Counted from the first letter of the stretch, positions 1 to 12,075 are shown. The stretch: 64,000 nucleotides of DNA from Bidens hawaiensis (GCA_021521415.1 JAIQDT010003817.1:124001-188000); one strand, 5' to 3'. Numbers and translations: made by a program. The notes: generated from the letters alone by a model not told the origin.

Positions 1-407
1 AACGCAGTTCTAATATCAGAGTTAATTAAAACATTTCGCGGAATATAAAAACTTTCGTAAAACATTTCATAGCAAAACACATCTTGTCTTAAAACAACAT
101 CTTGTCTTTCAAAATAAACAAAACATTAAACTTAAACGTCTTGAATCTTCCGATGGCAGCCTCTTATTCAGTGCCACGTGTCTCCTCAAGCGAGCTGCCT
201 CATCCTACTCACTTGCGTGCATACTAAAAGTCAGCTACGCTGAGTGAGTTCTAGTTAATCATACATTATACAATACACATAAACTTATATTCTTTCATTC
301 ATACTTTCATACGTTCATACTTTCATACTTTCTTACTTTCATACTTTCATACTTTCTTTTGTATTAACTTGCTTTCATATCTTACGTTATAAAGAGCATT
401 ACGCCCT

Positions 408-660
408 ACATTCCTCGAGTATTATTAAGGCTCAGTACCCTCCTTCCTCGAGTATTATTAGGGCTCGGTACCCTTCTTCCTCGAGTATTATTAGGGCTCG
501 GTACCCTCTTTCCTCGAGTATTATTAGGGTTCGGTACCCTCTTTCCTCGAATATTAGTAGGGTTCGGTTCCCTAGTTCTCGAATATTAGTAGGGTTCGAT
601 TCCCTCTTCGTTACCATACAACCATACATCATACCTCGAGTATTATTAGGGCTCGGTACC
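408..660. repeat. Minisatellite in the first gypsy LTR
   Basis: About seven imperfect copies of a roughly 33-bp unit containing TCGAGTATTATTAGGG and a GGTACCCT block. The gypsy-A LTRs have an equivalent array of different sequence at the corresponding place, with the same ATTATTAGGG core, so the array is an old feature of this LTR family. Confidence 0.8.
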
Positions 661-759
661 CTCTTCGTAACCATACAACCATACAACCATCCTTTCCTTC
701 TTTTATTAACTTTATCACATTCATACACATAAGCGTACATATCATACTTACCTTACACA

Positions 760-2010
760 TGGCGTTACAACCTGACAGTACGTGCAATATCCGAAGATCG
801 TTCACGTACCATCAGGAAATCATTCATACATTTCACATTTTTCACATAAGGCATACACTTATCTCTTAGGATAAGCGTATTAACAAACATATTGAGTATG
901 CACACAGCCCCGAAAACATAACACATAAATGGGGCTAGAAACTCACCTGAATCCTGTTACGCTCTCCGTTAATCGTTATTCCCTTCTTGAGCTGTGCACG
1001 GCTAACTGTATAATATTTATATGTATCAATTAACTACTACTACTCATGTTGTATTTCTATCTTTATATAACCCACAACAAACGGGGGTCCGGGGGCAGCG
1101 CCCCTGGCAGCGGGGTCTAGGGGCGGCAGCCCCTAGCAGGGTCCAAGGGGCAGAGCCCCTGGCTGGGGTCGAGCTTTTAGGTCAGCTTGGAAAAATTTTA
1201 TTTCCATTATCTGTAACACGTATAAGGCCCACCGTCCCTATCTACGTTTACATCTATTACCTATATCACGTATAAGGCCCGCAGTCCTTAACTATGCCCT
1301 CACCTGCCAAGTCTATGTCCAACAGAAGCTAGAGGGATTTGCCATCCTAACTTACTATGTCGAACGTAGAACTCACATACCATTCGTGTACCTGTATACA
1401 CATACTTCATATATACAATAATTACATTATAACATAAGAACACTCTAGGCGTTCTTCACCTCATTCATTTATCGTACTTCTTGTCGGTCCGTGCAATATC
1501 TGAAGATCGTTCACGCCCCGACAAGCATTCATTCATAACGATCATACATCATCCATTTATAACATTCATATCTTTATTTACAACCTGACAGTACGCGCAA
1601 TATCCGAAGATCGTTCGCGTACCGACAATCAATCATTCATATCTATCACATATATCATATATGGCATACACTTACCACTTAAGGTAAGTGTATTAACTAA
1701 TCACATCGAGTATGCACACAGCCCCGAAAAACATAACAAGGAGTGGGGCTAGAAACTCACCTGAATGCGGTTCCTTTCTCCGTTTATCGTGGTTCCTCTC
1801 TTTAACTGTGTTCTGCTAACTATATATAGGTTACACGTATCAATTAACTACTGCTACTCATGTTGTATTTCTATCTTTATATAACCCACAACGAACGGGG
1901 GTCCGAAGGCAGCGCCCCTGGCAGCGGGGTTCTAGGGGCGGCAGGCCCTAGCAGGGTCCAAGGGGCAGAGCCCCTAGCTGGGGTCAGCTTGGAAAAAATT
2001 TATTTCCATT
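760..2010. repeat. Internal tandem duplication within the LTR
   Basis: About 400 bp recur roughly 810 bp apart (near 775-1195 and 1585-2005). Each copy has the GCAATATCCGAAGATCGTTC motif, a TAAGGTAAGTGTATTAAC-type segment, a splice-donor-like ACTCACCTGAA (minus strand, at 946 and 1760), and a GC-rich block of GGGGTCC/GGGGCAG/GCCCCT words (about 1081-1175 and 1895-1985). The GC-rich blocks can fold on themselves and stand out in AT-rich DNA. Confidence 0.75.
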
Positions 2011-2049
2011 AACTGTCTTAACACATTTTTCATTAGGTTTTTAATTTAT

Positions 2050-2281
2050 TTTCTAATCGAACTTGACTTTAGGCGAAGTTAAACCTTAAGCGAACTTAGC
2101 TTTAGGGAAAGTTAAACCTTAAGCGAACTTAACTTTAGGCGAAGTTAAACCTTAAGCGAACTTAGCTTTAGGCGAAGTTAGCATTGAGCGAACTTAACTC
2201 AGGCGAAGTTAATTAGTTAGGCGAACTTGCGTGCAAGCGAACTTGCTTGCAGGCGAAGTTCGCTTGCAGGCGAAGTTATGC
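2050..2281. repeat. Short tandem repeat built from GCGAACTT / GCGAAGTT words
   Basis: Roughly six units of about 34 bp alternate GCGAACTTA and GGCGAAGTTA, drifting at the right end to GCGAACTTGC. The alternating halves are near-complements, so the tract can form several hairpins. It lies in the U3-like part of the first LTR. Confidence 0.75.
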
Positions 2282-3029
2282 AGCAGACCCCACTGTTCAT
2301 CCTAAATCCCCAAAATCATCATCATTTTACCGAGAAATCCATGGGTATGGTATTTGACTAACCCGCGACCATTCCTATGGTCGTTTTTGGATAAGGTTTG
2401 ACCCGAAAACACGTAAAGTTTGGACCTTTAAGTTAAAAAACGTTCAATACTAGTTTAAGGGTTCATTTAATCTAGCCTTCTCCATTTTCGAGTTCATTAC
2501 ACTCGTATTTATCATCAAGTTTACAACTTTATGTTTCGTTTACACCCGATCTACTCTCGTTCTAAGTTTCAAGGCTAAACGTTAATAAAAACGTAATCTT
2601 TAAGATCAAAACGTACCTTTTCGTGTTTGTTTGGCTTAGTCACGGACCCTAGATCTTGTATTTATCTTGCGTATTGATGGATCTATCAAGAATCTCGTTT
2701 ACTTGGTCTTGGATCCCACTCTCGCTCTCTGCCGTATATAGGTGTAAGTATATGTGTGTGTTTTTGAGTGTGTAGAGATTAAGATGGAATGAAATGAGGT
2801 TTAGGGTTTTATGGTGGTTTAGGGGGATATTTATATTCCCCAAGGCCCATGGACCTAAGGCCCATTATCCTTAACCCATCTTAATTAAATCCAAGTCCAT
2901 GATCTTTTCCATATAAGACGTTAGTTAATATTATTAAACGCACGACAATTTAAAGCAACTTTCTTTATTTATTATTGGAATATTTAGGATGTTACAATAC
3001 ATAGGTATTGGATCATTTCAGAAGTGTTT

Positions 3030-3362
3030 TTACAGCGAGAAGTGCGAGAAGTGAAGGTGTAACTCCATTAATCCCTAATTTCACTCCCTTTATTATGTGT
3101 AGGTGCGTTGTGTAGGTGCATATGTATGTGTGTAGGTACGTATGTTTGTATATGTGTACGTATGTTTGTATATGCATATGTATGTTTGTATGTGTGTAGG
3201 TACATAGGTTTGAATGTGGCTCGGTACATTTTTATGTTTGTAGGTAGTTTTAAATGTATAATTAAGACATAAATACAACCAACCTACATATATGTATGTA
3301 ACATCATATGAAAGTGAGTGAAATTAGGGATTAATGGAGTTATACCTTCACTTCTCGCTGTA
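3030..3362. mobile_element. Foldback MITE-like element
   Basis: Two arms of about 50 bp, 3030-3088 and 3311-3362, are inverted copies of each other. Both carry TACAGCGAGAAGTG at the outside and CTCCATTAATCCCTAATT further in. The left arm has one extra GCGAGAAGT unit. The 220-bp interior is a TATGTG/GTATGTTTG-rich low-complexity tract with no coding capacity. No clear target duplication was found, so the superfamily is not assigned. Confidence 0.65.
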
Positions 3363-3571
3363 ATATCATTTCTCGCAATATCCATCCCCTACATATATAT
3401 ACATTTATACATACATATTTACACACACACATACATAGGGTTTTAGTAAAGAGGTGGAAAACACATGTATTATTGTCGGTATTAGTAAAATATTTATTAT
3501 TTATCATTTATTATGGTTACTATTTATTAAAAGTGATTTCAAAGTACAACATACCAAAAATAAAACAAAAA

Positions 3572-3652
3572 GGGACGGCTGGGGTTCGAACCCGCAACCA
3601 GTTGTTCCCTGAGTCTTAACCAGGGATGCACCAGCTAACTGGGCTGGTGGCT
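3572..3652 (-). pseudogene. tRNA-like sequence with pol III boxes (tRNA pseudogene or SINE head)
   Basis: On the minus strand, a box-A-like stretch (CAGCCCAGTTAGCTGG) is followed about 40 nt later by a perfect box B, GGTTCGAACCC, and the sequence runs into a T tract (CCCTTTTTG). An anticodon-like arm CCCTGG-TTAAGAC-TCAGGG is visible. The acceptor ends do not pair convincingly, so this is not called a working tRNA gene. It could be a decayed tRNA or the head of a tRNA-derived SINE; no SINE body or poly(A) tail was recognised. Confidence 0.4.
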
Positions 3653-4470
3653 AACCTATTTATAACCTCGAACTTGTTAAATATAAGCAAGAAGAAACCA
3701 TTCCCGATTCACTATAAACCCTAGAATTCACCATTAGATTAATCTGTTCTTGTTTATCAAATTAATGTTGGGGTTTCTGATTACCGACCAATTATGCAAA
3801 CAATACACAACAATTTACCTGCTGTGATGTTATAGGAGGGTTTAATTATGAACACAGTGATCGGCCAAGACGAGATGAAGAACACGATCAAACATAGATA
3901 GATAATATAATTAGGTATGGGGGTTATAACAGCGAGGGTTAGGGGATTCTATACGCCAGTTTAATTGAATTAATATGATCGTTCATATGCATAACAAAAT
4001 CACTCTATTGTCGGCTGTGTATATTAAGAATGACGAATCAGAATTGATTGATTAACCAAACTAGGACTGTCGGTAGGCTGACATAGGCATGTACAATGTG
4101 TGATTTGAATCAATTTTCTTAATGGTTATGAGAATTGAGGTCCAAGTTACGAGTTTGTATAAACGGGTTCGGTAATCGGGTATCGGGTCTAGGTTTGGAA
4201 CAGGGTAGACGGGTTTGGGAAGATGATAAACAAAGTTTGCATTTTGGTCCTTGAAGTATGACGAGGGAAACATTATGGGGTAAAACCTTAGTTTAGAGCA
4301 AGATTTGCACCATTTTGAAAGTTATAAACATATATTAAATAAATAATAAAAAATAATATTATAACAATTAACTAACTCTTTAAATGCAGTGTATTTATTT
4401 TAACCCGAACATAAAAGCGAGACTGGTAACGGTTAATAAAAATAATAATTTAAAAAACCGAGTTGTTACA
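3653..4470. other. Non-coding AT-rich DNA, possible old LTR remnant
   Basis: No credible gene. The right edge reads GAGTTGTTACA, which on the minus strand is TGTAACAACTCGG, a typical gypsy LTR start. No matching opposite end or target duplication was found, so this is only a suggestion. Confidence 0.3.
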
Positions 4471-4582
4471 GCGCGACGAGCCCACTTGTACAGATTTTCT
4501 TTGCGGGTCAACTGCCTTGACCACCTCCTTTACGATTTCTAGCCTTTTTACTCGTTTTTGCAAGTCTGGGATGAACCTAGAC
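4471..4582 (-). pseudogene. Possible exon fragment of an unknown host gene
   Basis: On the minus strand, an ATACAG/GT acceptor-like site is followed by about 37 open codons with ordinary protein composition (Lys, Arg, Glu and Val rich, including KRVKRLEIVKEVVKAVD). The open frame stops abruptly where the TGTAACAACTCGG repeat edge begins. I do not recognise the protein. It could be chance; the main support is the composition and the clean break at a probable transposon boundary. Confidence 0.25.
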
Positions 4583-6795
4583 CTGTATCTAGTTGTTAAT
4601 TAGCATCCCTTTGCATCTATTGGGTCAATACTCATTAATATTGCTGATTATTAATGCTTAAGACTAGAAATATAACTGGCTTATGCAATTACTCACTCCA
4701 ACTTTGTTATTAACAAAATTCATCCTATACAAACCCCTCTAAGCTTCTGCTAATTGTTTACCACAATATTTTACACTCTCAGTTGCATTATTGTTTCCCA
4801 ATTAGTGCCAAATTCTAAGTTTGACCAAAAAAGTAAAACCTGTGAAGTTCTTATTCCGTCTTTGTTATTCCATCCTCGGTAATTTATTGTCTTATTTATG
4901 TACAACTTATCTTGTGGTGATCACGATGTTGTGACCTTAGGTTGACAATCGTGGTTGTGTTTCACTACCGCCTGTCGACTCGTCTAATGTTCGGTTATAA
5001 AATTTTTATGTTAAAAACTAACTTTTTCAAAACTAATAAACCAAACAAAAATTTTCGAACACGTCACTTCATCTAACCATTTAAAACATGTTAGACAAAA
5101 ACCTGACTCAAAACCAGGTTCATGTCCGACTAAAACAAACTACTTGTTTAACTTTTTTTCTTAAAATAATATTTGGTTCGGATACGAACTGAACTCATTA
5201 AAATAAACTAGCAAATATTATAACCTATATTTTTCATAACACTATAATAAATTGGCTAAAAATCAAGTAACTAATCTGTTTCTCTTAACTATTAAAAATA
5301 GAATAAAATTATACAAACTTTTCATTTATAATTTATAAACCAAACATGTCGGCCATCTTTTCTTATATTTCCTCAAACTCATTTTTATCCTAGCTATTTA
5401 TTTATCTATGGTCACTCGTTAAACCGAATGTTGTCGGTTCATTCTCTGAAGGCATCTTCGCCAATTTTTTCAGTTTCTTGCTTACTTAGCGGGTGAGTTT
5501 TTCCCACCCCTTTTTAATCTTTTTAATATTTTGGGGGTAGCATATACATCCTAGCAAAACACTTACTATTTTTAGCGCATTCTGAAACTACAATTCACAC
5601 CATGGAATTATCTGTTATTACTAGCTTGTATAACTATGTCTCAATGATTATTTGTTGTTATTATTTATTGTTGCCACATAGCCGCAGTAGCCTCAATAAG
5701 TATGATCATACTCTCTCATTACTATTTAGACTTTATGTCATATAGAAAAGGGCATCATCGATAATTTTGCATATTTCATTACTTGTTGGTTTAATATGCA
5801 TTTTCATGGGTCTGTAAGATTTTGCCTCATATTATATTATACCAACTTGTCGCAAATTCAGTAACTATTTTTAGTTGACCTTTATTTTTTATATATATGC
5901 TACAAGTATGATTGTCTAATAGGATAATATCGAGGCCGAAGACATTAGTTTGCCTTAAGATTATTCAAATAAATTGATGTAATGGTTTAGTTTGTTTTGT
6001 TATGACATCATTTCCACTTCAAGCTTGTGTATATGAGATTTAATATTATAATGGTAGTATTGCATCTTTAATAGTTATCACATGTGTTTTGAGCAATAAT
6101 TTCACCCCGTGGAATCCGTCCTTGGTCGGGGTTTGACATCTTGTTCATGTTCATTCGTTAAGAAAACGAATGTGTTTATGTCGGTTTTTTAATATTCTGA
6201 ATGGATAGTTCGAGCATATACAAACACAATCGATAGGTGAACGCATACCAACTAAAAGTAAATGTATTTCCAAATTAAAGTCTAAAAATACCATGATCAT
6301 TAAATCCTACATTTAAAAGGTAACAAAGATATACAATAAAAGGTCTTAAGTATGAAATTCAAAGTGATTTTTAAATTATTTTAAATGATAAATAAACTTA
6401 TATGAATATATAAATGAACAAACAAAAATGAACATACATAAACGAATGAACATATAGTTAAACGGGACATGTTTGTTCGTTTAATTTAATTAAAAAAGAA
6501 TGGTTTCCCCATTATGGTTCATTGCATGTTCGGTTCCCTTACACGTCTAATTGCAAGAACTTTAACTCAAAAAAGTCTCTTCCACAATGGAATGCAAATC
6601 AAATAGGTAATAATCAAAGCATTTGAATACCCTTGTAAATCAAATTTTTGGTTATCAGATCTAGGAAATTAAATAAAGATGGATAATGGTAGTGAAGAAT
6701 CAACAAATTTAGAAAATAAATAAATGATACTTTCAAGATCGAAAGGATTTTGAGGAGAATCATACTGAATATGTAGAAGTGTTGTCTAGGTTTTG
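4583..6795. other. Long AT-rich stretch without recognisable genes
   Basis: Both strands were read. There are stops in every frame, no convincing repeat ends and no conserved protein motifs. It contains short A/T runs and is probably degraded transposon or intergenic DNA. Confidence 0.5.
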
Positions 6796-7141
6796 TGTTG
6801 TGGAAACATCATACGAGCCAAGATCTAGTCGCAAATGGATACATCAATGATATATAAGACTATAATAACGATGATCGAATTGAATGATTGCTTTATTGAT
6901 AACGTTAAGGATTCATAAATTAATACATACATACGATTAAGCTCGATTCTAAATAAAATCGGACAGCCTGATGTTACTTGTGGAATAAATAAGCACAAGC
7001 CTCTATGCATATTCTCTAACTTAGCCTATTTATAGGCCATCCACATTCTCTAGGCCACATTCGTTAACATGACTAACGAATGAGCATCTCCACTAGCAAA
7101 TGGCCTCTCATTCTCTAACACCCTTAGCAAATGAACATTAC
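6796..7141 (-). mobile_element. Truncated copia-type LTR, minus orientation
   Basis: Read on the minus strand it ends GTTTCCACAACA at 6796. A TATAAATAGG promoter-like box lies near 7025-7035, and upstream of it is a perfect 9-bp hairpin, CATTCGTTA...TAACGAATG (7058-7082), plus a decayed second one near 7109-7136. This is the same order, hairpins then TATA box, as in the copia LTR at 27612-28128, although the sequence differs. The left gypsy-A boundary cuts it at 7142; the rest would lie beyond the right end of the window. Confidence 0.45.
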
Positions 7142-9261
7142 TGTAAGGCCCCGTTACCGGTGCCTCACTTTTCACGTTGGATTTACTCATTAACATAGTT
7201 CTAAATATCAGAGTTAATAAAAATATTCGTGGAATATTAAAAACATTCAAACCATATATTATATAACCATCATTTATTATCTTTAAGAGCTTTCAAATCA
7301 TTTAAACATAAAACACTGTCTTTTAGAGTAACATAACATAATATAACATTTCCTTGTGATGCCAGTATCTTCAATTCCACGCCATGTGCTTCCCCTCAAG
7401 TGAGCTGCCTCATTCTACTCACTTGCGTGCATACTAAAAGTCAGCTACGCTGAGTGAGTTCTAGTTAATCATACAACATACAATCATCTCGCATACATGC
7501 AAACATGCCCGAAGGGGTATACCTCATTCATACCTTACTTTACATACATAAATATCCATACTACTTAAAGAGTCTTTCGCCCTATAACCTCACAGATATT
7601 ATAGAGGTCTGGTCCCCAACATCACATATATTATTAGAGTCTGGTCCCTACCATCACAGATATTATTAGGGTCTGGTCCCTACCATCACAAATATTATAA
7701 GGGTCTAGTCCCTATCCTCACAGATATTATAATGGTCTGGTCCCTATCCTCACATATATTATTAGGGTTTGGTCCCTATCCTCACAGATATTATTAGGGT
7801 CCGGTCCCTTTGTTTCGTGCAACTGTACCATACATGTCTTTACGTACCTTCCATGACAACACGTGCAATATCCGAAGATCGTTCACGTACCATCAACATA
7901 TCATACATACATCACTCAAACATCATATATATTCATACATACATCATTCATACATCATATATATTCATACATATATCATTCATATTCATACAAGGCTTAC
8001 ACTTACCACTTAAGGTAAGTGTATTAACTATCACATCGAGTATACACACTGCCCCGAAAACATAACAAGGAAGTGGGGCTAGAAACTCACCTGAACGCGA
8101 TTACGTTCACCATTTATAGTTAATCCTTTCTTGAGCTGAGCACGACTAACTGTATAATCATACATATATTAAATATGGTTCTAGCACTTCTTATCATCTC
8201 TTAATTAATCTCACGTATCTAAGCCGGTTTTACTTCACTAGATCGTTACCGGTTATTTAATCGTTACTCATTAACCTTTAAAGGTGTCTTTCATAAATCA
8301 TCAAAGTACAAGGACTATTATGTCATTATCTCATTCTTTTCTAAGTCCAGGGACTGTTCTGTCATTATTTTAAACTTCTAGTTCGTTACTCAGTTATTTA
8401 ACGAATTGACTTATCATAACGAACTGGTTCTTGTAACGAACTGGACCCTCTAACGAACTGGTCCTTATAACGATTAGTCCATGTAACGAATTAGACCTTC
8501 TAATTTGTTATCTCTTTTAACGAATGATTGTAACGAATCAAGGGTATTTCGTTATCTTTTCCCATTAACGAATTGAATACGAACTAAAGCTAGTTCGTTA
8601 TGCTTCCTTTAACGAATTTCTTAGCGAATCACCCCTTGTTCGTTAACTTCCCGTTAACGAATTAGGGTTAGGTCAGAGATGTCAGAACACTCTCTGACAT
8701 CCATCTAACCTCATACCACTTTCCGGCGCCGCCTTTGCCGGAAAACCGGGATCTCACTGGAAAAGCGAGATCCTGCTTATTTCTCCATCGTTTTCACCGT
8801 TTTTCGTCCCGTTCGATCCAGATCTGAACTAGGGTGACCCCTAAGCTCATCCTAGGTTTGGTTTATACCCGATTCCACCCGGATCTCGTGACTCTAACGG
8901 TTTAATGGTGTCGGCTCGTCGTTTCGTGACTAAATCTAACGGGTTTTTGTTCATACAACATCATACTATCATTACCTTGAATCGGGATCGGTTTTCTATC
9001 TTGGATCGGCTAGAGAAATGAGAGAAATTAGAGAGAGAGCTTAAGTGTATGTTTTGGTGGTGTATGGAATATGTGTAAATGAATGATAAATGGGTAATTA
9101 TGACTTATATAATTATGGATCATTGGCTTAAACCCATGGTCTTTCCTTCCTTCCTTCATAACCCAAGTCTATAACCCATATCTATTTAACCCAACACTAG
9201 CCCGACTCATAATAACTGGTATTTTCATTTATTAAATGAAACTAGAAAACGGGATGTTACA
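7142..9261 (-). mobile_element. Gypsy-A 3' LTR
   Basis: The plus strand begins TGTAAGGCCCCG and ends CGGGATGTTACA, so in element orientation it is TGTAACATCCCG...CGGGGCCTTACA. It is directly followed by the PPT at 9262. Its first 1.3 kb matches the other gypsy-A LTR at 14349-15460, and its later part matches 63467-64000, which shows that the 5' LTR is split. The segment 8370-8660 is packed with TAACGAA/TTCGTTA words. A donor-like TCAG/GTGAGT lies at 8090 (minus strand) and a small CAGC/GCTG hairpin at 7442-7452. Confidence 0.9.
7590..7806. repeat. LTR minisatellite, about 32-bp unit
   Basis: About seven copies of a unit with CACAGATATTATTAGGG and TCTGGTCCCTA, in the gypsy-A 3' LTR. The matching array in the 5' LTR is at 14727-14946, with similar copy number. 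Confidence 0.85.
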
Positions 9262-9275
9262 AGTCTCCCCTCCTT
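9262..9275 (-). promoter_or_regulatory. Gypsy-A polypurine tract
   Basis: On the minus strand AAGGAGGGGAGACT abuts the LTR start TGTAACATCC. This is the expected primer for plus-strand DNA synthesis. A perfect 8-bp hairpin, AGGTTTCG-GGGA-CGAAACCT, lies just upstream at 9280-9299. Confidence 0.85.
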
Positions 9276-9307
9276 AAAGAGGTTTCGTCCCCGAAACCTA
9301 ACTATTA

Positions 9308-9739
9308 CTAAAACAAATCTGGATAAAACTTGTGCATCTCTTCGTCAACTTCACAAGTAGCATCCGATCCTTTGCGATGCTTCCATATCACTTTCACTAG
9401 GGGTATAACCTTGCGTCGGAGTTGGTATTCCTTGCGATCAACTATCTCGATTGGTTGCTCAATGTAGTTCAGCTGTTCATCAACCTCAATGTCCATTAAT
9501 GGCACATGAGACGTGTCATCGGCTAGATATTTTCTTAGATGAGAGACATGAAATGTAGAATGAATTCCTTCCAACTATTCTGGCAAGTCTAGCTTGTAAG
9601 CTACTTCACCTACTCGATCTAAAATATCGAACGGTCTAATGTACCTCGGACTCAGCTTTCCTCTCTTCCTAAAACGAATAATTCCTTTCCAAGGCGAGAC
9701 CTTTAGCATCACATTGTCACCAACGTTAAACTCGATCGG
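9308..9739 (-). pseudogene. Gypsy-A integrase C-terminus and chromodomain, broken
   Basis: The minus-strand frame after the stop near 9740 encodes the [14 protein letters not shown] integrase tail and then a chromodomain-like end (residues PIEIVDRK, LVKVIWKH, ending YPDLF). Chromodomains of chromoviruses bind modified histones and guide integration. There is a stop where the related gypsy-C has Gln (near 9575), and a Cys replaces the usual Trp in the ATWE motif. Confidence 0.75.
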
Positions 9740-11165
9740 TCATCGCCGCTTATCAGCATAGGACATCTGACGATCTTGTGCTTCTTTTATTCTTTCCTTG
9801 ATCTGCTCAAACTTTGACGAGGTTTCTCGAACAACTTCCAAACTTCCCATCTCCTTCTGACAAATCTCTCCCCAACATACTGGGGTTCTACATCGTCTTC
9901 CATACAACATTTCAAACGGTGGCATACCAATACTTGAATGGTAGCTGTTGTTATAAGAGAACTCTGTCAGATGCAGATGATCATCCCAACTCCCTCCAAA
10001 GTCTAAAACACAAGCACGTAGTATATCCTCAAGGGTTTGGATTGTCCTTTTAGATTGTCCATCTGTTTGAGGATGATACGCCGTACTGATGTTCAATCTC
10101 GTTCCCATAGCTTCATGGAACTTCTTCCAGAATCTTGACGTAAAATGAGTATCTCTATCGGAGACGGTCGACAACGGTACTCCATGCTTAGATAAAACCT
10201 ACTTAATGAACAAGCTTTCTAACGTTTCTGACGAGATAGGCTCTCGTATAGGCTAAAAGTGAGCACTCTTGGTCAAACGGTCCACAATCACCCAGATGGT
10301 ATCATGATGCTTAACTCTACGAGGTAGCTTAGTTATGAAATCCATAGTAATGTGTTCCCATTTCCATTCTGGTACCTCCAAAGGTTGCATCATTCCATAA
10401 CGTTTTTGGTGCTCCGCTTTTACCTGTAAACAAGTTAAGCACTTACTGACATAATCTACTACATCATTCTTCATTTCTGGCCACCAGTAGTCTCTCTTCA
10501 AATACTGATACATCTTAGTAGTTCCTGGATGAATTGAATACCTTGACCTATGAGCCTCGTCTGAGATTCGACTTCTGAGATCTCCATGGTGTGGAATCCA
10601 CATACGGTCAAACATAGTCTTAACACCATGCGTGTTCTCCATCAACTCGTCTTGCTGACCGAAAATCCTTTCTTTCTTCACTAGCCCTTCATCTATCAGC
10701 ATCTTTGAATGCACTTGGATGATTTCTTTAAATAGACTTGAGTTCATAATCAACTGGTATGACTTCACTGTTGCAATAACTTCTTCATTCTTGCGGCTTA
10801 GCGCGTTGGCGACCACATTAGCTTTACCAGGGTAGTACTTAATGTCGCAGTCGTAATCCTTTATCAGTTCTAACCATCTTCTCTGCCTCATGTTCAGCTC
10901 TTTCTGTTCGAAGAAGTACTTTAAACTTTTATAATCTGTATAAATTGTACACTTAGTACCGTACATGTAATGCTCCATATCTTGAGAACATGCACTACTG
11001 CTGCTAGCTCCAAATCATGCATCGGATAAGTACTCTCGTGGACTTTCAACTGTCTGGCGCATAAGCTATAACCTTTCCTCATTGCATCAGCACGCAACCT
11101 AACCCACGATACTAAGCATCAGTACAAACAACCAAATCCTCGTCACCATCGGGTAAAGTAAGGAT
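9740..11165 (-). pseudogene. Gypsy-A RNase H and integrase, broken
   Basis: In element order: RNase H fragments ([34 protein letters not shown] near 10800); the HHCC zinc-binding region of integrase ([19 protein letters not shown] ... [11 protein letters not shown], near 10420-10560); the catalytic core with [22 protein letters not shown] and [17 protein letters not shown]. Stops occur near 10253 and 9740 and frameshifts lie in RNase H around 10980-11100. In the third core motif the usual SER is SKR, which loses the catalytic Glu. The protein cannot be active as it stands. Confidence 0.85.
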
Positions 11166-11327
11166 TGGAGCTTGCGTGAGTCTTTTTTTTAATTCCTCAA
11201 AAGCTTCTTCTTGAAACTTACCCCAACTGAATACTATCGACTTTCGGGTCATACCGGTCAATGGTGCGGCAATCTTGGAGAAACCTTCAATGAATCTCCT
11301 ATAGTAGCCAGCTAACCCAAAGAAGCT

Positions 11328-12075
11328 TCATATATCAGTCGGATTCTGCGAAGTCTTCCAATTTGTTATCGCCTCAATCTTAGCTAGGTCAACTGAAATC
11401 CCTTCTGGATTAATCACGTGACCTAGAAATTGCACTTCTCGCAACCAAAACGCACACTTCGAAAACTTGGCATACAACTTGTCGCTCTTCAGAGTCTCCA
11501 ATACTTCCCTCAGATGCTCGACATGATCAGACTCGCACTTTGAATAGATTAATATATCATCGATGACGACGATAACTGACTTATCCAACATCGGCCAACA
11601 CACCTTATTCATCATATCTCTTAATGTTGCATGAGCATTTGTTAGACCGAATGACATTAAGAGGAACTCGTAGTGACCATACCGCGTCTGAAACGCTATT
11701 CTAGGGATGTTTGCCTCTTTCACTTTCAATTGATGGTAGCCTGATCTGAGATCTATTCGTGAAAACCAACTTGAACCTTGCAGTTGGTCAAACAAGTCAT
11801 TAATCGTTGGAAAATGATATCTATTCTTTACCGTAAGCTTGTTCAACTAGCGATAGTCTATGCACATTCTCATACTTCCATCCTTCTTCTTCACGAACAA
11901 CACTGGCGCACCCCAAGGGGTAACACTTGGTCTTATGAAACCTTTGTCGAGGAGTTCTTGCAGTTGGGACATCAATTCTTTCATCTCGGACGGTGCTAGA
12001 CGGTAAGGCGCTTTTGCGACGGGCTAGGCACCTGGTATTAAATCTATCTGGAATTCTATCTCTCGCTCCGATGGC
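11328..12075 (-). pseudogene. Gypsy-A reverse transcriptase, broken
   Basis: The frame running minus from about 12075 carries the family motifs [52 protein letters not shown] and the catalytic [10 protein letters not shown], then [10 protein letters not shown]. At least two in-frame stops interrupt it (after IPGA and after CIDYR). An open frame overlapping 11821-12117 is out of phase and not real. Ty3/gypsy reverse transcriptase, chromovirus type. Confidence 0.85.

Larger units (their letters stand above)
1..2996 (-). mobile_element. Partial gypsy LTR, minus orientation, start cut by window edge
   Basis: The right boundary on the plus strand reads GGATGTTACA at 2996, the complement of the LTR start TGTAACATCC that gypsy-A also uses. 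Segments at about 190-265 and 900-960 are nearly the same as parts of the gypsy-A LTR (7404-7470 and 8040-8095), so this is a related LTR in the same orientation. It holds minisatellites and an internal duplication listed separately. No coding region is visible. The other end lies left of the window, so a solo LTR and the end of a full element cannot be told apart. Confidence 0.7.

Noticed and set aside
3572..3652. Functional tRNA gene
   Set aside because: The acceptor-stem halves do not pair and the anticodon arm is ambiguous.
3767..4470. Solo LTR between TGTTGGGG and GTTGTTACA
   Set aside because: The two ends do not belong to one LTR type and no 5-bp duplication flanks them.
7769..8065. 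98-codon frame over the gypsy-A LTR minisatellite
   Set aside because: It is low-complexity LTR sequence, antisense to the element, with no motifs.
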